DNA of 64,000 bases, taken from the NCBI RefSeq assembly GCF_003688995.1, contig NZ_PENI01000019.1:1-64000 (forward strand). The letters are read 5' to 3'. The stretch is from Streptomyces shenzhenensis. GTDB lineage: Bacteria > Actinomycetota > Actinomycetes > Streptomycetales > Streptomycetaceae. The notes under the pieces are model-generated. The model was not told the DNA's origin, searched no databases, and worked only from the letters and a program-made list of their open reading frames with translations. Position numbers and translations under genes: made by a program. This document shows, in pieces, positions 52,214 through 60,373 of this stretch (position 1 is its first letter; each line of letters opens with the position of its first letter).

Positions 52214-52938
52214 CGGACTGCGTCCTCCAGGGCGACCGCGGTCGGTTCGGGCCGGGTGGTGGTCTGCGTGTCGGCCCCGGCGGTGCGGATCCCGTGGGTG
52301 TCGCGCGGCATCCAGGGCGTCAGCAGCAGTCGGACGGCGACCAGCACAGTGTCCGCGAGGACGGCGAGGACGGCCGTGCCGACGACGGACAGCCAGACCA
52401 GGCGGGGCTGGTTGTAGATCATGCCGTCGTGCAGCAGATTGCCGAGCCCGCCCTGGTTGCCGATCAGCATGCCGACGCTCACCAGGGAGATGCTGGACAC
52501 GGTGGCGACGCGCAGGCCGGCGATGATCGCGGGTGCGGCGATCGGCAACTGCACCTGGAGGTAGCGGCGTACCGGCCCGAGCCCCATGGCGGTGGCGGCG
52601 TCGAGGGTCTCCTGGGGCACCGAGCGGACCCCGTCCACGATCGCCGGGACGAACACCACGAGGCTGTAGACGGCCAGCGGGATCATCACGGTGATCTCGC
52701 TCTGGCCGGTGTAGTCGATGAGGACCACGAAGAAGGCGAGCGACGGGATCGCGTACAGCACGGTCGTCACGCCCAGCACGGGCGCGTAGAGGCGGCGGAA
52801 GCGCACGCAGAGCTGGGCGATCGGCAGCGCGGCGAGCAGTCCGGCGAGCACCGGCAGCAACGCCTCGCGCAGATGCAGTCCGACCAGGCCGAAGTAACTG
52901 TGCTGGAGGTCGCTGGGGATGTCGAAGAAGCCGTTCAT
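52210..52938 (-). CDS. Osmoprotectant ABC transporter permease 1
   Basis: 242 residues from ATG 52938, overlapping the ATPase stop in ATGA. Membrane segments including VLAGLLAALPIAQLCVRF and VLYAIPSLAFFVVLIDYT; EAA loop ETLDAATAMGLGPVRRYLQV. OpuBB/OpuBD-like. Two different permeases with one CBS-type ATPase is the usual layout for OpuB/OpuC-type importers. Confidence 0.92.
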   Translation of the reverse strand: MNGFFDIPSDLQHSYFGLVGLHLREALLPVLAGLLAALPIAQLCVRFRRLYAPVLGVTTVLYAIPSLAFFVVLIDYTGQSEITVMIPLAVYSLVVFVPAIVDGVRSVPQETLDAATAMGLGPVRRYLQVQLPIAAPAIIAGLRVATVSSISLVSVGMLIGNQGGLGNLLHDGMIYNQPRLVWLSVVGTAVLAVLADTVLVAVRLLLTPWMPRDTHGIRTAGADTQTTTRPEPTAVALEDAVR

Positions 52939-54065
52939 CGGCCGACCTTCGCCGTGCTGCGTCCCGTGGCGTGCGCGGAGCGGATCGCCTCGCCGATGAT
53001 CTGCTGCGAGACGACGCCGACGACCCGGCCGGTGGCGTCCACGCCGACGGCCCAGCCGGTCGGCGAGAGCACGGCGCCGTCGAGAGCGGCGCGCAGCGAG
53101 TCGGTGCCGGGCACGAACGGCCGCCCGTACGACAGCAGCCGGTCCCGGTCGATCGCCCCGGCGGTGAGATCCTCCGCCGCGCTCCAGCCGAGCGGCTTCC
53201 CGTCGAGGTCCGTGACGAGGAGGTACGGCGCTTCGTCGGCGGCGCGCGCGGCGATCTGCCCGGCTTCGGCGTCGATCGCGACGACCGGCGCGGTGCGCAG
53301 CTCCAGTTCGCCGGACGGGAAGAACGACAGCCGGCGGATGCCCCGGTCGGCGCCGAGGAAGTCCTCGACGAAGGCGTCCGCGGGGGCGCTCAACAGCTCG
53401 GCGGGCGGGGCGAACTGGGCCAGCTTGCCGCCGGTGCGCATCACGGCGACCATGGTGCCCAGCTTGATGGCCTCGTCGATGTCGTGGGTGACGAAGACGA
53501 TGGTCTTGCCCAGTTCCTCCTGGATCCGCAGGAGTTCGTCCTGGAGGCCCTTGCGCACCACGGGGTCGACGGCCGAGAACGGCTCGTCCATCAGCAGCAC
53601 CGGCGGATCGGCGGCGAGCGCCCGGGCGACGCCGACGCGCTGCTGCTGTCCGCCGGACAGCTGGTAGGGGTAGCGCTTGGCGAGCGAGGCGTCGAGTCCG
53701 ACCCGGGCCATCAGCTCCGCGGCCCGCGCGCGGGCCTTCTGCTTGCTCCAGCCCAGCAGCCTGGGGACCGTGGCGATGTTGTCGACGATGCTGCGGTGCT
53801 GGAAGAGACCGGCGTTCTGGATGACGTAACCCATCGACCGGCGCAGTGTGTTGACGGGCTGCGCCTGGATGTCGACGCCGTCGAGGAGGATGCGCCCTTC
53901 GGAGGGGTCCACCATTCGGTTGATCATCCGGAGCGTCGTAGTCTTGCCGCAGCCGGAGGGCCCGACGAACACGGTGATCGAGCGGTCCGGTATCTCCAGC
54001 GACAGCCGGTCGACCGCCACGGTGCCGTCCGGGTACCGCTTGGTGACTGAATCTATCCGTATCAA
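52935..54065 (-). CDS. Osmoprotectant ABC transporter ATP-binding protein with CBS domains
   Basis: 376 residues from TTG 54065 (LIRIDSVTKRYPDGTVAVDR); the frame stays open upstream but without family sequence. Walker A GPSGCGKTTT, signature LSGGQQQRVGVARALAADPP, Walker B LLMDEPFSAVDP, and a C-terminal CBS pair (PYLLVTDLDGKPLGWSAAED, GWAVGVDATGRVVGVVSQQI). In OpuA-type systems the CBS domains sense ionic strength or c-di-AMP. Hairpins ACCCTTCGGGT and GGCAGATACTGCC lie just upstream of the start and could be regulatory. Confidence 0.92.
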   Translation of the reverse strand: MIRIDSVTKRYPDGTVAVDRLSLEIPDRSITVFVGPSGCGKTTTLRMINRMVDPSEGRILLDGVDIQAQPVNTLRRSMGYVIQNAGLFQHRSIVDNIATVPRLLGWSKQKARARAAELMARVGLDASLAKRYPYQLSGGQQQRVGVARALAADPPVLLMDEPFSAVDPVVRKGLQDELLRIQEELGKTIVFVTHDIDEAIKLGTMVAVMRTGGKLAQFAPPAELLSAPADAFVEDFLGADRGIRRLSFFPSGELELRTAPVVAIDAEAGQIAARAADEAPYLLVTDLDGKPLGWSAAEDLTAGAIDRDRLLSYGRPFVPGTDSLRAALDGAVLSPTGWAVGVDATGRVVGVVSQQIIGEAIRSAHATGRSTAKVGR

Positions 54066-54245
54066 AGCGCCGAATACCCTTCGGGTTTGGCAGATACTGC
54101 CTACTTCCGGCCACGGTCGTCGGTGCGCAGGCCGTTGCGTGCAGAGTCTAGACCGCGACTGTTTCCATACTTTGGCGGGCGAGCGCCTGCCGCCGGGTCG
54201 TGACCGGACCGTGGCCGGAAGCACGCGCGGGCACGGCGACGCGCT

Positions 54246-55499
54246 CTACGGATCCGTCGCGGCGACGGTGCCGCGGCGCGGGCGGACCCGGGCGGCCAGG
54301 ACCGCCACGTCGTCCTCGGCACGGCGGGCGTCCAGACGGGTGACGATGGTGTCGAGGACACTCTCGACGGTCGCACCCGGCGCGAAGCGGAGCCCGGCCA
54401 GCCGGCGCAGGGAACTGTCGATGTCCTCGCCCCTGCGCTCCACCAGCCCGTCGGTGAACAGGACCAGGGTCTCGTCCCCTTCCAGGGTGTGCGTGGCCGA
54501 CTCGTACCCCCCGAAGCCGGTGCCCAGGGGCGGTCCGACGGGGACGGGGAGCAGCCTCGTCGTGCCGTCCCGGGTGATCAGGGCGGGCGGCAGATGCCCG
54601 GCGCCGGCCACCGTGAGCCGCCGCCGGGCCGGATCGACGTGCGCGAGCAGGCAGGTGGCGGGCCGGCGGTCGGCCTCGGCGGCGGCGATGTCGTCCAGCT
54701 GGCGCAGCACCCGGTGCGGGGGCAGGTCGGCGGAGGCGATGGAGCGCAGCGAGGAGCGGTAGGCGTGCATGTCGACGGCGGCCTCCAGGCCGTGCCCCAT
54801 GACATCGCCGACCACCAGCAGGGTGCGGCCGAAGTGCAGCCGTACGGCCTCGCACCAGTCGCCGCCGACCAGCGCCCGCCGCCCCGCCGGCAGATAGCGG
54901 ATCGCGACGGCCAGGTTCGGGTGCGGCCGGCCGGGTTCGGCCTGGAGGGCCCGCTGCAGATCGCCCGCGGTGCGGCTGACCCGCTCGTACGCGCGGGCGT
55001 GCCGGATGTGCGAGGCGGCGCGTTCCGCGAGCAGCGCGAGGAGTTCGGCCTCCGCAGGGGTGAACGGCCCGGCGTCCCGGCCGCAGACCAGTACGCCGTA
55101 GTGGCGCTCGCCGGTGGCCAGCGGCACACAGAGCGCGGGCCGGCCCCCGTGGGTCCAGTGCTGCGGCGTGCCGTCCGCCGGGAAACCGGCGTCCAGGGCC
55201 GTGGCGGCGGCCCGGCGGGCGTCGGGCAGCGCACCAGGGTCCCCGGCGATCGCGGCATAGCCGGTGAGGGTCCCGCCGACCCGGCGCAGAACGGCCGCCG
55301 CGCCGCCCGCGAGCCCCGCCGCCGCCCGGGTCAGCTCCCCGCAGGTCGTCGCCTCGTCGAGCGTCGTCCCGATACCGGCCGCGTACGCCCGCAGCGCGCT
55401 CAGCCGCGCGGGCGCCCCGTCGAGCCCGCCGCCGCGGCCCCGGTCACCGTGCGCCGCGGTTCTCGGCAGAAACCGTATCCATCGCCTGACACGTAACAC
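54246..55499 (-). CDS. GAF-SpoIIE (PP2C) phosphatase
   Basis: 417 residues if started at GTG 55499 (TTG 55505 also possible). An N-terminal GAF-like sensor (about 30-165) and a C-terminal SpoIIE/RsbU-type PP2C domain with the metal-binding motifs GGDWCEAVRL, VVGDVMGHGLEAA, LVLFTDGLVERRGEDID and DDVAVLAARV. These phosphatases act on anti-anti-sigma factors to steer stress sigma factors. The codon after the start is TTA and no start lies downstream of it in the conserved frame, so translation may depend on the bldA tRNA. No anti-sigma gene is adjacent. Confidence 0.85.
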   Translation of the reverse strand: MLRVRRWIRFLPRTAAHGDRGRGGGLDGAPARLSALRAYAAGIGTTLDEATTCGELTRAAAGLAGGAAAVLRRVGGTLTGYAAIAGDPGALPDARRAAATALDAGFPADGTPQHWTHGGRPALCVPLATGERHYGVLVCGRDAGPFTPAEAELLALLAERAASHIRHARAYERVSRTAGDLQRALQAEPGRPHPNLAVAIRYLPAGRRALVGGDWCEAVRLHFGRTLLVVGDVMGHGLEAAVDMHAYRSSLRSIASADLPPHRVLRQLDDIAAAEADRRPATCLLAHVDPARRRLTVAGAGHLPPALITRDGTTRLLPVPVGPPLGTGFGGYESATHTLEGDETLVLFTDGLVERRGEDIDSSLRRLAGLRFAPGATVESVLDTIVTRLDARRAEDDVAVLAARVRPRRGTVAATDP

Positions 55500-55571
55500 C
55501 CCCAAAGGCTCTCAAACAGAACCGTCCCAGCCCCTCAAGAACTCACCCCACCCGGGAAGCCGCCGCGTTGC

Positions 55572-56186
55572 TCAGCGCACCTTCGCGGCCGCGCTCTGTC
55601 CGCCGGTCTCGCCGTAGCGCGCCCAGCCCTTGTCGAGGAGCCGGAATCCCGCATCGACGGCCGGCTCAGGATCGGCCTCGCGGGTGGCGATGAGCTGGAC
55701 GTGCAGGGCGAACCGGACGTAGAAGCGGATCTCGTCACTCGGCTCGGCGAGCCCGAACTCCTCGGTGATCGTCGCGACCAAGGCGTCCTCGTGGCGCAAC
55801 CACATCTTCTCCGCGTAGTCGATCAGGGCCGGCGTGTCCTCCATGAGGGCAAGGATCTGACGCTGGGGCTCGGTGTGGAGCGCGGCGATCTCGGCGAGGT
55901 AGTGGGCCTTCAGCGCGTCGGAGATCGTGGTCCCCGCCGGGCGGCCGCTCACCGCGGCGACGAGGCGTTCATGCCGCTCGTCCTCGTCACTGAAGACAAG
56001 CGCCTCCTTGTGCGGGAAGTGCGTGAAGACCGTCTTGGGTGACACGTCGGCCTTGTCCGCGATCTCGCGCACGGTCACCGCGTCGAAGCCGCGCGCGAGG
56101 AAGAGCGTCGTCGCCGCCTCCAGGATCGCCGCTCGCGTCGCCGCCTTCTTGCGCTCGCGTCGCCCGACCGCCGCTGCATCCACCAT
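55572..56186 (-). CDS. TetR family regulator
   Basis: 204 residues. N-terminal HTH: RAAILEAATTLFLARGFDAV, VREIADKADVSPKTVFTHFP. The C-terminal ligand domain has no recognised signal. Divergent from the DUF998 membrane protein gene, with a 157-base gap holding a 13-base inverted repeat over a promoter, the typical layout of a local repressor and its target. Confidence 0.9.
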   Translation of the reverse strand: MVDAAAVGRRERKKAATRAAILEAATTLFLARGFDAVTVREIADKADVSPKTVFTHFPHKEALVFSDEDERHERLVAAVSGRPAGTTISDALKAHYLAEIAALHTEPQRQILALMEDTPALIDYAEKMWLRHEDALVATITEEFGLAEPSDEIRFYVRFALHVQLIATREADPEPAVDAGFRLLDKGWARYGETGGQSAAAKVR

Positions 56187-56205
56187 GCGCTCACTCTACC
56201 TTCGA

Positions 56206-56251
56206 ACACTAACTACATTGACGGCAAAAGTAGTCTCGATATAGTAAGTGT
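56206..56251. promoter_or_regulatory. Promoter with overlapping inverted repeat, TetR/DUF998 divergent pair
   Basis: TTGACG (56218-56223) and TATAGT (56240-56245) with a 16-base spacer read towards DUF998. Arms ACACTAACTACAT (56206-56218) and ATATAGTAAGTGT (56239-56251) are inverted and match at 11 of 13 positions, overlapping both promoter boxes. A good candidate operator for the adjacent TetR protein. Confidence 0.65.
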
Positions 56252-56343
56252 GTCAGTGAAGCCATGGCTCGCCGTGTACGCCGCCGCCATCTCCGGCGAC
56301 CCTCGCGCCGACCCGGCACCACCAGTGGAAAGGGACAACGGCC

Positions 56344-57069
56344 ATGACCGAGAAAACCGACGCGCACCTGTCTCCGCAGCGCCGGACTGCGGGAGCGCTG
56401 CTCATCGCCGGGCCGGCGATCTTCCTGCTCGGGGAGTTCATCGCCGCCGCAGCGTGGACCGACCCGGCGTACAGCTATACGCACCACTTCATCAGCAACC
56501 TCGGAGTCCACGGGCCCTCGACCCTGTTCGGGCAGTACATGTACTCGCCCCTCGCCTGGGTGATGAACACCGGATTCCTCCTCTTCGGGATCACGATCCT
56601 GGCCGGGGTCGCCACGCTGCGCGATCTGTCGGGAGGGCGCCGCTGGGCAACGCTCGTACCCGCGACGCTGCTGGCCGTCGGCGGTGTCCTGCTCGCGCTG
56701 TTTCCCGGATCCGGCGAGGCACTCGAGAACGGCACCGGCGAGTTCCACAGCATGGGTGCCTTCGCCGGCTTCATCGGCGGGAACACGCTCGCCCTCGTGC
56801 TCGGAAGCAGGCGTCGGCGCATCGGCCTCTCGCCGCGCATGGGAGCAGCGCTGATCGCGGTAGGCGTGATCGGCCTGCTTTCGATGACGCTCTACCTCGC
56901 GATGATCTTCACCGCGGGCGACACCCCCATCGGCGTCATCGGCCTCATCGAACGCGGCGCCGTTCACCCGTTCCTGATCGGCCTCATCTGCGCCGGAGCG
57001 TCGATCTGGCAGCGGCAGACCGTGAACGCGCCGACGGCGCGCTCCATCACCGCAGGCCAAGCCGCTTGA
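56344..57069 (+). CDS. DUF998 membrane protein
   Basis: 241 residues, ATG 56344 after AAAGGGACAAC. About six membrane segments; DUF998 features YSYTHHFISNLGVHGPSTLF and GTGEFHSMGAFAGFIGGNTL. Function of the family is unknown. Probably repressed by the divergent TetR. A similar leader (AAGGACAACGACCATGACC) is repeated after this gene at 57126-57144, perhaps the start of a lost second gene. Confidence 0.88.
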   Translation: MTEKTDAHLSPQRRTAGALLIAGPAIFLLGEFIAAAAWTDPAYSYTHHFISNLGVHGPSTLFGQYMYSPLAWVMNTGFLLFGITILAGVATLRDLSGGRRWATLVPATLLAVGGVLLALFPGSGEALENGTGEFHSMGAFAGFIGGNTLALVLGSRRRRIGLSPRMGAALIAVGVIGLLSMTLYLAMIFTAGDTPIGVIGLIERGAVHPFLIGLICAGASIWQRQTVNAPTARSITAGQAA

Positions 57070-57172
57070 CACCGAACTCCGCGAACACAGCCGCCCTGAA
57101 CGCCGGCCGTGGCACCGACAACCGAAGGACAACGACCATGACCGCCGGCATCACCCACCCCGCCGCACCGCC

Positions 57173-57659
57173 TCATACGGCAACCACATGCACATCCGGC
57201 GGGGCCAACACCGCCAGGTACGCGCGGATGTCGTCCGGGGCACTGGTGAAGACGACCGCACTGCCGTGCCGGGCTGCGGCGAGGGCCACCCAGGCGTCGA
57301 CCGCGTCCGGCCGCTTCTTCGCCGGGAGGGCCGCCCGCCCCAGCGCAGTGCCGATGCGCCGCCAGTCGACCAGGTCCGGGCCCGTGACGCAGGCCAGGCA
57401 CTCCGGACGGCCCGCCTTCGTCTCCCGCACCGGCGGTTCGGACGTACGAGCCTGAGGGACGGTGCAGTCCTTGAGCGCCCCGGACAGGGAGTGCACCAGC
57501 GCCGGACGGGGGACGCCACACCTGAGCGAGAACCGGGCCGAGCACCAGCGCTCGGTGCGGGGCCGCCCGCAGCCCTTCATGGAGCGCCATCGCCTTCGCC
57601 TTGCGATCGGCGGGCGCGATGAGCATGCCGGTGTCGTACACCGGCACTCGAGCGCTCAC
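57173..57659 (-). pseudogene. PIN-domain toxin gene broken by a frameshift
   Basis: Starts GTG 57659 in a GTGA overlap with the antitoxin-like gene. The first frame gives a PIN-domain start (VPVYDTGMLIAPADRKAKAM, then RALVLGPVLAQVWR). After about 50 residues the PIN sequence continues in another frame (PALVHSLSGALKDCTVP ... DAVDAWVALAAARHGSAVVF ... PDDIRAYLAVL). The switch lies at GGGGG, 57508-57512; one base fewer would give VWRPRPALVHSL and one frame of about 160 residues. PIN toxins are Mg-dependent RNases. Either a recent pseudogene or a homopolymer sequencing error. Confidence 0.75.
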
Positions 57660-57982
57660 GGGGCATACCCCGGCCGCCGGCCCTGCTGGTCCCGGCCGTG
57701 CACGAGTCCGAGGGCCTCCTCGACCTCGCGGCGCTCCTGCTCCGTCAGCTCCACCGACACCGCGGCGGGCTCTTCAGGCAGGTCGACCGCTTCCCGTTCC
57801 GCCCGGGCGATCAGCGCGTCCACCCCGGCGAACTGTTCCTCTATGGCATCGCTCTCGGCCATCTGCCGCGTCGCGGCATGCACCAGGTACGCCGAGACAT
57901 CCATGCCCGACCGCTCCGCGTGCCGCCTGATGCGCTCGGCCTGCGCCTGCTCCAGGCTGATGCTGATCCGGGTCTTCGCCAT
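57656..57982 (-). CDS. Antitoxin-like ribbon-helix-helix protein
   Basis: 108 residues. The N-terminus TRISISLEQAQAERIRRHAE looks like a CopG/RHH DNA-binding strand-helix; the C-terminal part is acidic and helical (PAAVSVELTEQERREVEEAL) and would contact the toxin. It overlaps the frameshifted PIN gene by 4 bases, the usual antitoxin-first toxin-antitoxin order. RHH antitoxins usually repress their own promoter, which would lie in 57983-58050. Confidence 0.78.
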   Translation of the reverse strand: MAKTRISISLEQAQAERIRRHAERSGMDVSAYLVHAATRQMAESDAIEEQFAGVDALIARAEREAVDLPEEPAAVSVELTEQERREVEEALGLVHGRDQQGRRPGYAP

Positions 57983-58053
57983 ACAGCAACCGTATGACGC
58001 GTATTACGGAGGCAAGCGGCGCCCGCAGCGTGCTGCGCCCGGTGAAACGTGAT

Positions 58054-58085
58054 GATGCCCGCACACGGCTCCCTGTGCGGGCATC
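58054..58085 (-). terminator. Strong hairpin after msrB
   Basis: GATGCCCGCACA and TGTGCGGGCATC, a perfect 12-base stem with an 8-base loop, 28 bases after the msrB stop. On the msrB strand it is followed by ACGTTTC, a short T-run. Confidence 0.8.
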
Positions 58086-58112
58086 GTCCGGTCCGTCGTC
58101 AGCCGGTTACGG

Positions 58113-58520
58113 TCAGCTCTCGGACGGCACCAGCCGCAGCGAGATCGAGTTGATGCAGTACCGCTGGTCCGTCGGGGTGGGATAGCCCTCACCCTCGAAC
58201 ACATGGCCGAGATGCGATCCGCAGCGTCCGCAGCGGACCTCCGTGCGGACCATCCCGTGCGAGCGGTCCTCCACCAGCTCCACCGCGTCGGAGTCCTTCG
58301 GGTCGTAGAAGGACGGCCAGCCGCAGTGGGACTCGAACTTGGTGTCCGAGGTGAAGAGTTCGGTGCCGCAGGCGCGGCAGGAGTAGACGCCGGTGGTCTT
58401 GGTGTCCGTGTACTCACCGGTGAACGCCGGCTCGGTGGCGGCCTGACGCAGCACGGCGTACTCGGCCGGGGTCAGCTCCGTGCGCCACTGCTCGTCCGGC
58501 TTCTCGACGTCGTACGACAT
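58113..58520 (-). CDS. msrB: Peptide-methionine (R)-S-oxide reductase (MsrB)
   Basis: 135 residues from ATG 58520 (AAGGGG upstream). Zinc cysteines in YSCRACG and VRCGRCGSHLGHVF, substrate motif HCGWPSFY, and catalytic Cys in DQRYCINSISLRL. Reduces the R form of methionine sulfoxide in proteins. It starts 14 bases after the murC stop on the same strand, so probably co-transcribed with it. Length is normal. Confidence 0.96.
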   Translation of the reverse strand: MSYDVEKPDEQWRTELTPAEYAVLRQAATEPAFTGEYTDTKTTGVYSCRACGTELFTSDTKFESHCGWPSFYDPKDSDAVELVEDRSHGMVRTEVRCGRCGSHLGHVFEGEGYPTPTDQRYCINSISLRLVPSES

Positions 58521-58534
58521 GAGTCTCAGCCCCT

Positions 58535-59926
58535 TCACTGCTGCGACAGACGGTCCAGGATCAGCGGGCCCAGGTCGGTCACATCGCCCGCGCCCATGGT
58601 GAGAACGAGATCGCCGGGCCTCGTCATTCCCGCGATCACGGACACGGACTCCGCCCTGTCGTGCACGGCGGTGACGTCCGCGCCCGCCGCCCGCGCAGCC
58701 TCGACGATCAGCTCGCTGGTCACGCCGGGGATCGGGTCCTCGCGGGCCGGGTAGATGTCGAGGACGACCGAGGCGTCCGCGAGGGCCAGGGCCCGGCCCA
58801 TCTCCTTGCCCAGTTCCTGTGTGCGGGAGAACAGGTGGGGCTGGAAGAGCACGAGGATGCGGGCGTCGCCGACGGCCGCCCGCATCGCCTCCAGGTCGGC
58901 CGTCATCTCGGTCGGGTGATGCGCGTACGAGTCGACGACCTGCGCGCCGGCCGCCTCGCCCTTCAGCTGCAGCCGGCGCTTGACCCCGGTGTAGGCGCCC
59001 AGCGCCGCCGCCAGTTCCGGCGCCGGGACGCCCAGGGCCACCCCCGCCGTGAGCGCGGCCACCGCGTTGTGCGCGTAGTGGCGGCCTGGCACGGAGACCG
59101 TGAAGGTCAGCGGCGCGCCGTCCAGTTCCACGGTGACCTCGCTCCTGAGCCCCTGCGGGACGACGGACAGGATCCGCACGTCGGCGTCCGCGCGCTCGCC
59201 GTAGGTCACCGTCCGCACCGAACCGGCCAGCCGCCGGGTCAGCTCCCGGGCGCCCTCCTGGTCCGCGGCGATCACCAGGGTGCCGCCGGGCACGATCCGG
59301 CCGGCGAAGGTCTCGAAGGACTCGTGGATCTCGTCCATCGAGGCGTAGTTGGCGTGGTGGTCGAGTTCGACGTTGAGGACGATGGCGACCTCGGGCGCGT
59401 ACTTGTGGAAGCTGCGGTCCGATTCATCCGCCTCGGCCACGAAGATCTCGCCGGTGCCGTGCAGGGCGTTGGAGCCGGGGGCGTCCAGGTCGCCGCCGAT
59501 GGCGTACGACGGGTGCAGGCCCAGCTCGGTCAGCGCCACCGCCAGCATCGACGTGGTGGTCGTCTTGCCGTGGGTGCCCGCGACGGCGATCGGCCGCCGG
59601 CCGTCCATCAGGGCGGCGAGGGCGTCGGAGCGGTGCACCACCGGGATGCCCAGTTCGGCGGCGCGGGCCAGTTCCGGGTTGTCCGCGCGGATCGCCGACG
59701 ACACGACCACGCAGTCGGCGTCGTCGGCGAGGTGCTCGGCCGCGTGCCCGATGTGCACGGTCACGCCGAACGCCCGCAGGGCCTCGGCGGTCGCCGACTC
59801 CTTGGCGTCGCTCCCGGCGACCTTGGCTCCACGCTGCGCGAGGATCTTCGCGATCCCGGACATCCCGGCGCCGCCGATGCCGATGAAGTGCGGTCGGTCC
59901 ATGGCGGTACGAGGGCCGGGTGCCAT
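58535..59926 (-). CDS. murC: UDP-N-acetylmuramate--L-alanine ligase (MurC)
   Basis: 463 residues from ATG 59926 (GGGAG 7 bases upstream; ATG 59902 is an alternative). N-terminal Rossmann domain HFIGIGGAGMSGIAKILAQR, central ATP-binding loop AVAGTHGKTTTTSMLAVALT, and C-terminal VVDSYAHHPTEMTADLEAMR. Adds L-Ala to UDP-MurNAc in peptidoglycan synthesis. It lies outside the main dcw cluster, as I recall for Streptomyces, and is followed by msrB. Confidence 0.96.
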   Translation of the reverse strand: MAPGPRTAMDRPHFIGIGGAGMSGIAKILAQRGAKVAGSDAKESATAEALRAFGVTVHIGHAAEHLADDADCVVVSSAIRADNPELARAAELGIPVVHRSDALAALMDGRRPIAVAGTHGKTTTTSMLAVALTELGLHPSYAIGGDLDAPGSNALHGTGEIFVAEADESDRSFHKYAPEVAIVLNVELDHHANYASMDEIHESFETFAGRIVPGGTLVIAADQEGARELTRRLAGSVRTVTYGERADADVRILSVVPQGLRSEVTVELDGAPLTFTVSVPGRHYAHNAVAALTAGVALGVPAPELAAALGAYTGVKRRLQLKGEAAGAQVVDSYAHHPTEMTADLEAMRAAVGDARILVLFQPHLFSRTQELGKEMGRALALADASVVLDIYPAREDPIPGVTSELIVEAARAAGADVTAVHDRAESVSVIAGMTRPGDLVLTMGAGDVTDLGPLILDRLSQQ

Positions 59927-60373
59927 GCGCGTGTCTCCCAGATGCGATACGACGACGGAGCGCGCCCCGCGAGGAACGCGCCCCCAGCCTATTGCGTGCC
60001 GGTGACACCACCCTCCTGGGGCGCGACCCCCCACCCACCCGGCCCGACCAAGCAACGTCCGCCGCAGAGAGGCCCGGAAAACCCCGCGGCACCACACAAG
60101 CCCGCCCACCGGAACACTGCCCTCCGGGGACGCCCCCCAGCCGCACGCCCCGCCGACGCTCCGGAACCGGCCCGAGCGCCCGAACGACGCCCGCCGCGAA
60201 GCCGCGCGGAGAACCACGCGACCGTCCACGGCGCCGCCGACCGACGGCACCGCACAGCCCGCCCACCCGCCGGCCCCCCACGGCCGCACGCCCCCGCCGA
60301 CGCTCCGGAACCGGCCCGAGCGGCCCAGCGGCGCCCGCCGCGGAGAGGCGCGGAGCGCTCCGCCGGGGCGCGC
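59927..60373. other. GC-rich spacer with an imperfect direct repeat
   Basis: 447 bases without a credible gene between same-strand neighbours. A segment of about 60 bases beginning CGCCGACGCTCCGGAACCGG occurs at 60151 and again at 60295 (144 bases apart), followed in both by similar CGCCCGCCGCG and CGCGGAG stretches. The frames through it are Pro/Arg-rich and low in complexity. The murC promoter must lie near 59930-60010. Confidence 0.5.

Noticed and set aside
57173..57580. A 135-residue independent protein in the PIN region
   Set aside because: Its first ~30 residues are non-homologous; the PIN similarity begins at the frameshift, so it is the second half of the broken toxin gene.
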